The notes under the pieces are model-generated. The model was given only the letters and a program-made list of their open reading frames with translations. It was not told the origin of the DNA and did not search any database. The translations under genes were made by a program, and so were the position numbers. A stretch of DNA of 64,000 bases, taken from contig NC_092568.1 in NCBI RefSeq assembly GCF_037975245.1, forward strand, positions 28,268,501 to 28,332,500. The letters run 5' to 3'. Of the stretch, positions 59,061-64,000 are shown in pieces (the stretch's first letter is position 1; the number at the start of each line of letters is the position of its first letter). The DNA is from Apostichopus japonicus (Eukaryota; Echinodermata; Holothuroidea; Aspidochirotida; Stichopodidae).

Positions 59061-61088
59061 CAAGCTTTTTGGTAAGATGGAGAAGCGTGGGACAATTGAT
59101 GGGACAACTGACACGACGTTGAGGAACTTTGAAGATGTTTAGTGGCGGTTGACCTAGCTTATAGAGTGTAGAATTAAGGGGAAAAAAGAATTATGACAGT
59201 TACGACATCGCCTTCTGCTCCTTCCCCTCAAATAAAAGACTCATAGAATGAGAATGGAATGTTTTACAATCAGGGGAAAGGATTGGCCCACTCCTCCAGG
59301 TATTGCTCTCCCACCCTCACTTTTCAGCCGCACAAAAAAATATATAAGGAGTATTTATTAGTACAAACTTCCATTAAGACCTAATTACAGACCCTAGTTT
59401 AAGGTTTAGAATTTGTTTCACAATGCACCATTTGTCATCTTAATGTTTAATTCTGTGCATGCCCGCCAATGGTATACAACTCCTTACTTCTTTTTGTAGA
59501 TTTTAAATAGTTCACTACAAGCAATTGGAAGTCTTTAAACGTTCAAAGTGATTGATTTAGCACCACTGTGGAGTGTACCCTGAGTGAGAGGGGAATACCA
59601 TACTGACCCCCAATGCTAAGGGGAGAGCAGTTTCCTCTGTGCCCTTAGCAAAACCTGAAACTACCAATCGATTCAGAAATGAGATCCAGATTCAGAAACA
59701 TCGAGACGGTTTCATTACCAGATTCATCCTACGAACCTGGTCAAGAAATAAGGATATGCTTCAAGTTGGTCAGTTTGAGTAGTTTGTACATATGTTTGTT
59801 TTTTAAATATCATATAATTTTCATCTTCTGGTAAAGGCTATGATGAGCACATTGAAGACATGAAGTTACGTTATAGCCGATGCCAAAGGATCTATGGTTA
59901 CATGAGTGGAGTATGTAACTATATGGAATAAAACAGTTACTGGTTATATAGTTAGCAACCTTTTGTTTTCTTCTGATGGACAAAGGGTTGTTACTGATTT
60001 ATAACATTTATGATTTGTAATAACGTCGGAATTAATCTAATCCGATCTTCCTCCCTTACCAAAAGAGGAGTAGGATTGGTCAATATTAGGTCGAACATTA
60101 TCCAACATATATAAGCGTGGAGAGTTCACATCAAGGAAACAAGAGGCTAGAAAATAACTGACTACGCTAACAATGATGCTGTTTCCAATAGTTCGCGGGG
60201 AATGGCATGGAAAGCGCAGGGGAAATGCAGAACTGCAGTTCCTGGAACTCAACTGTTGAGTTGAGGAGATCAGAGTGAAGACAGTCCCAGTTCGATGTAA
60301 GTCTGAGTCAAAATACGGTATATGAAAAAACCTTCACGAAACTGCAGCGCGCCCAGATCCATTAAAAGTGAACATGCTCTTCATGTCATCAGTTTTACAC
60401 ACAAACAGGCGCGTAGCCAGGAATTTGCCAAAAGTCGCAGTATTGCTCACCACTGTCATTACTCCGAAGCAGGGATGCAATAACACTGGGCGGCTGCGCC
60501 CGGTAGTTCTGAATGCCGCCCAGCACAGTAATTTAAATATTTCCACGCGGCACTGTTGTTGATGATTCATGTCACAAATTTTACCAAAACGTTGTACCAG
60601 AATATGGGTAGGTACTCGGCACAGAAGTTTACTCCAGAACCTCCAGCCCACCCCACCCCACCCCCCACCCCGGATCACACTACCGCACATCCGAAATGAA
60701 GAGAGGTAGAATTTGTTGACAAGTACTTTGGAAAGTTTTAGAATAAGTTTTAGATAACTCAAAATTTATGGCAATTTATGAAAAGTGCAGTAGGCTTATT
60801 AGGCAGCAATCAAACAATCCAGGTTTCAAATAAAAGTCGTTAAATATTGAAAACAAAAATACAATAGTACAAAGCAAAAATCTTTAGACACAATTGTTAA
60901 TTTTTATTGCACATAAATTCTTGTACACGTGACTTTTCAGTATGTTTGGAAGCAATATGTATAGAAGAACTCCAATAATAGTAGTAATAGCAACCACGAA
61001 GAATTTCTAGTATTTCTAGTTCCCTGCAATGGTAGGTTAACCTTAGACGAGACACAAACCAATCCATCATCTTTAGCTTTTAGGACAG
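59061..61088. other. no recognisable gene
   Basis: AT-rich sequence with a C-rich stretch near 60650 and a GC-richer patch near 60470-60560. Open frames are short and without domain content on either strand. Confidence 0.6.
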
Positions 61089-61390
61089 AAATTATTGTGA
61101 AGAACAACTTCCCAAGCAGCTAAGAAAATTGATCCTCCGTTTAGGGAGGTATCCTTTTCCTTTTCATATTTTCAAGGTAAAATGTTAACAGTGTAGAATC
61201 TGTAACCAATGCCATCTTAAGGTCATTTCTAGAAACAAAGACATATACAAATAAAGCGTGTGACGAGGTGATGTCATACTTAGACTTAATCAAGTCTTCA
61301 ATCTTTCACCTAAAGGAACATTTAATCTGTGATACCACCAAATGAAATCGAGATTTTTCTTAGCTGCTTGGGAAGTTGTTTATAACAATT
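61089..61390. mobile_element. 302-bp inverted-repeat element (MITE-like)
   Basis: The left arm around aacttcccaagcagctaaga (61106-61125) is matched by the right arm tcttagctgcttgggaagtt (61358-61377), with weaker pairing extending outward (attattgtgaag / tataacaattat). No ORF. Target duplication not resolved. Confidence 0.6.
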
Positions 61391-62708
61391 ATCTCTATCA
61401 TTTATCCAAAAATGATGGTGGAGTTCCTTGAATATCATCTAAGACTTGATATAACGCAAGAGAAACTTTTCTCTTTGGTAACTGCAGTTCCTGACTTTGC
61501 AAACTTTATTGACATAGTATTGCTCTTCTTTTGCTTACTTTACATTTGTACTGATTCATTCATTCGTTACCCCCCCCCTTGGGAGGGGCGTTATTCATTG
61601 CATACATGTTAATTATTTACAAAAATAAAACATAAAACTAAACATCATCAACAGAATTCATGACAGAGATAAATCATCAAGTTCTCATTGCTTGAGAGAT
61701 GGCAAAGCCTACAAAAAAAAAAAGGCTATAAAGGATAAATTTAGTCAGATTTTTTGTCTTGATACCTTCTAGTCCAAGACAAAAGAAATTCTTGGATGTT
61801 GGTAATGTCTCTGTAACTATTCAGCTCTAGCCTGACCTGGCTCTCGACACCTCTGATAATGAACAATAAATTTTGCTCATTTCAATGATATCTACCACAC
61901 CTCTTCTCCATACAGACACATAATCAATGTAATACCACACACAACAACTGTGTGAAATTTCTGCAATTTGAATAAACTTTGTTTAGGTAAATATCAGTAA
62001 TTGAAGAAACCTTTCTACAATGAACATGATATGATTAATGTTCTAATATTTAAGCCAACTTTCACATAATATTGGCATACTGGCTTGGAAGTCATTTAAG
62101 AAGATGAATATTCCACAGATTCCCAAACGTTGAAGCACTACCCGTTGAAATACAGAAAGTGCAACTATTTGGAGATGTTCAACCTATTAACAGACAAAGT
62201 ATGCTGGCTATAGTAAACCAGGGAGCATTTTACATATCAGCCAGTCTGTAGAAGGTTAACTTGTAAAATTGCTTTCTTGTTTGTAATACTTTATGACACC
62301 TCATGTAATAGTATGCACAACGGTAGGCCCAGGAGGCAAGAAGCCTACGTGCAAATTTTACCCACTATGTACCATTTTTTTAAGCACAACTATGTCGTTG
62401 TTCTGTTTTAGAGTATTTAGTGCCAAAAAGACTCTGGCACTAAATGAGGTGGCCCAGAAAATTACAAATTTTCTGGCAAACAAAATACCTGGCATTACTC
62501 CACACCAACCATCTACACTAGTTATTTATGAATGTGAAAGGCAGTCATCGAATATGGTTGTGTAATTTAAGTAATGAAATGCAACCAGATACTTCCATTT
62601 TGTTTCTACTATTCCCCTTACATCTATCTCTTTGTGTTCACCGTGCTCATTAACCTTCTGTATTCTGTGCATGTGTTTGTCCCTTCTGTTACTGTTACTT
62701 GTCATTTA

Positions 62709-62747
62709 GCCTCTGAAGAAGATCCTGCTAGGATCGAAACGTCAGGC
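62709..62747 (+). ncRNA. hammerhead-ribozyme-like motif
   Basis: The core CTGAAGA (62713-62719) fits CUGANGA. Stem II is GATCCT/AGGATC (62721-62726 with 62730-62735). GAAAC follows, then GTC (62741-62743). GCCT/AGGC would form stem I. Stem III is reduced to the palindrome ACGT without a loop, so a monomer may not fold properly and a dimer would be needed. Such minimal motifs are known at the ends of Penelope-like retroelements. No Penelope RT is seen nearby. Confidence 0.4.
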
Positions 62748-63274
62748 CAACTTACTTTTACACATTTTATTACACAGGCTCTCTAGTGGATAAGCAGTTT
62801 GCTAACAGTTTTATTTTATTTTGTTTATATAGAAACAGACTCCCTATGCTACAAATAAGATCATCAGTCAACTGTGCACCCTGCATATACGACACTTGAC
62901 CCTTACATAGGAAAGAATGAGATAAACACTAATGTGTGTGTATCAAACTCCATTGATGGTCAATTTAGCTTTCGGAACAAACAAGAAAAGATATTTCATG
63001 TTTGTTTCATTTTTACCTCTCTTCATGGAGTGTTTCAGAAGAAGGGGGGGAGGAAGGTGGAAGTGGGGAGGAATTAAGGGGACATGATAGGGTGGGGCAC
63101 ATGGTTCAGGTACTCAGTTCAGCATACAGGAAGACCTTAAGAGAATAATACCTGAGACAATGTCATAACCAAAGAGTGACTCAGAAAATTGGTGGGAAAA
63201 AGCAAGATTGTAAAGCAATCACTTAAATCACATTCAGGAAACATCACTTGTTGGTCTTTCCAGTCACAAAACTA

Positions 63275-63463
63275 TTATACCTTATAACTGGACAGAACTG
63301 ATAACTGATGACCGAAATGCCTCCATTCAAATCTGGATATGTCTCATAGCAGATCAGCGGAAAGTCACAAACTTTGATACCTCATAACCGGTCAAAACTG
63401 ATAACTGGTGTCCGAAACACATCGATTCAAATCTGGACATGTCTGATAACAGATCCGCAGAAA
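63275..63463. repeat. 98-bp tandem repeat, two copies
   Basis: Two diverged copies share tgataactg.tg.ccgaaa, attcaaatctgga.atgtct and cagatc.gc.gaaagt. The surrounding 61391-64000 shows no supported gene. Confidence 0.75.
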
Positions 63464-64000
63464 GTTTGAATGTCACTCTCAGGGACTTACAGCCCACTGC
63501 AGTAAGACTGATCCATCTGATAAATTGGTTCCCTCTATTCCCACTGCATCCATCCACACCATAGCCTAGACCATGGAAAGAACTTCCAAGTGTCTCCCTC
63601 TTGAGTGAGAAGATAGCAAAAGATTCAATCTGAGACAGCTATCGTTTTCCAACGGCTCTCACACATCGGCAAACTTCCGTTTCAAGCCAACTGCAAAGAA
63701 TTGTCAAAATGTTCATAGTTAGAATCTCTCTTTGCAACATGCATACAGTCTAGAGAAAAACTAGCCAATACATGGAATGGCTTTTATCACAAGCTACGAT
63801 GCAATGATCACATCAGCTACTCTACTCCCTTGAGAAATCCTGACTGAGATTACTGTTGGTTTGAAAGCAATCTGTATGTTACATTGGCAGAGAAGACTCA
63901 AAGATGGATAACGACTTTCACTCTAGTTTATTTGACACCTTCAGTCTAATAACTTTCAAATCCATTTTATACCAGGCTTGTTTAGTTGGTCGGCTCATAA

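Noticed and set aside
61376-61612. 78-residue ORF with hydrophobic segments
   Set aside because: It begins within the inverted-repeat element arm and has no recognisable domain or splice context.

Overview
This is eukaryotic, intron-rich, AT-rich DNA from an invertebrate animal. The RING-filamin-NHL genes, the SINE and LINE types and an LTR element with integrase-like sequence upstream of reverse transcriptase suggest a marine deuterostome, possibly an echinoderm such as a sea cucumber. The species assignment is inference; nothing in the window proves it.

The core of the window is a tandem, head-to-tail family (all + strand) of one modular gene type. Four copies of a large 3' exon encode RING finger - acidic linker - filamin/Ig-like repeat - NHL propeller, with no B-box and no coiled coil: A (1181-2796), B (9946-10655, NHL part decayed to 11520), C (26857-28436) and D (54848-56403). 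Upstream of B, C and D I find short exons that mostly give no long ATG-initiated ORF and would be missed by ORF scans. They are a short first exon (4127, 18943, and three copies at 38157/39694/41231), A20-type zinc-finger exons (4756, 5235, 23569), Ser/Thr-rich exons (8465, 24498, 45444, 47385) and a Lys/Ser linker exon (25679; fused into 53338). Every junction I could place is phase 1, so the modules can be duplicated or skipped without losing frame. Splicing in silico gives open frames: B, 504 aa (or 286 aa with a private stop exon); C, 739 aa; D, about 858 aa if the interrupted T2 exon is skipped. The predicted proteins are A20 zinc finger + Ser/Thr-rich linker + RING E3 + filamin + NHL, a combination I do not know from described TRIM-NHL proteins.

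Layout: 1-2.8 kb gene A (5' end outside the window); 2.9-3.8 kb degenerate minisatellite split by a TTAA-flanked MITE; 4.1-11.5 kb gene B, with a foldback element in an intron; 11.5-20.4 kb a block repeated at 31.9-38.8 kb and partly at 57.9-59.1 kb, carrying a SINE and a 5'-truncated retroelement with clean empty sites in the paralogous copy; 18.9-28.4 kb gene C, with a 286-bp triplication and a second foldback element in its first intron; 31.5-31.9 kb a relic joining an A20-exon fragment directly to an NHL fragment; 37.3-41.8 kb three 1537-bp units, each holding the first exon of gene D; 41.8-45.3 kb a defective Ty3/gypsy-type element; 45.3-56.4 kb the rest of gene D, with a full-length two-ORF LINE inserted in one Ser/Thr-rich exon; 59-64 kb no gene recognised, but inverted repeats, tandem repeats and a hammerhead-ribozyme-like motif.

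The locus looks like a rapidly evolving, transposon-ridden cluster of ubiquitin-pathway genes, plausibly in innate immunity or RNA/ubiquitin regulation. The function is inferred from domain content only.
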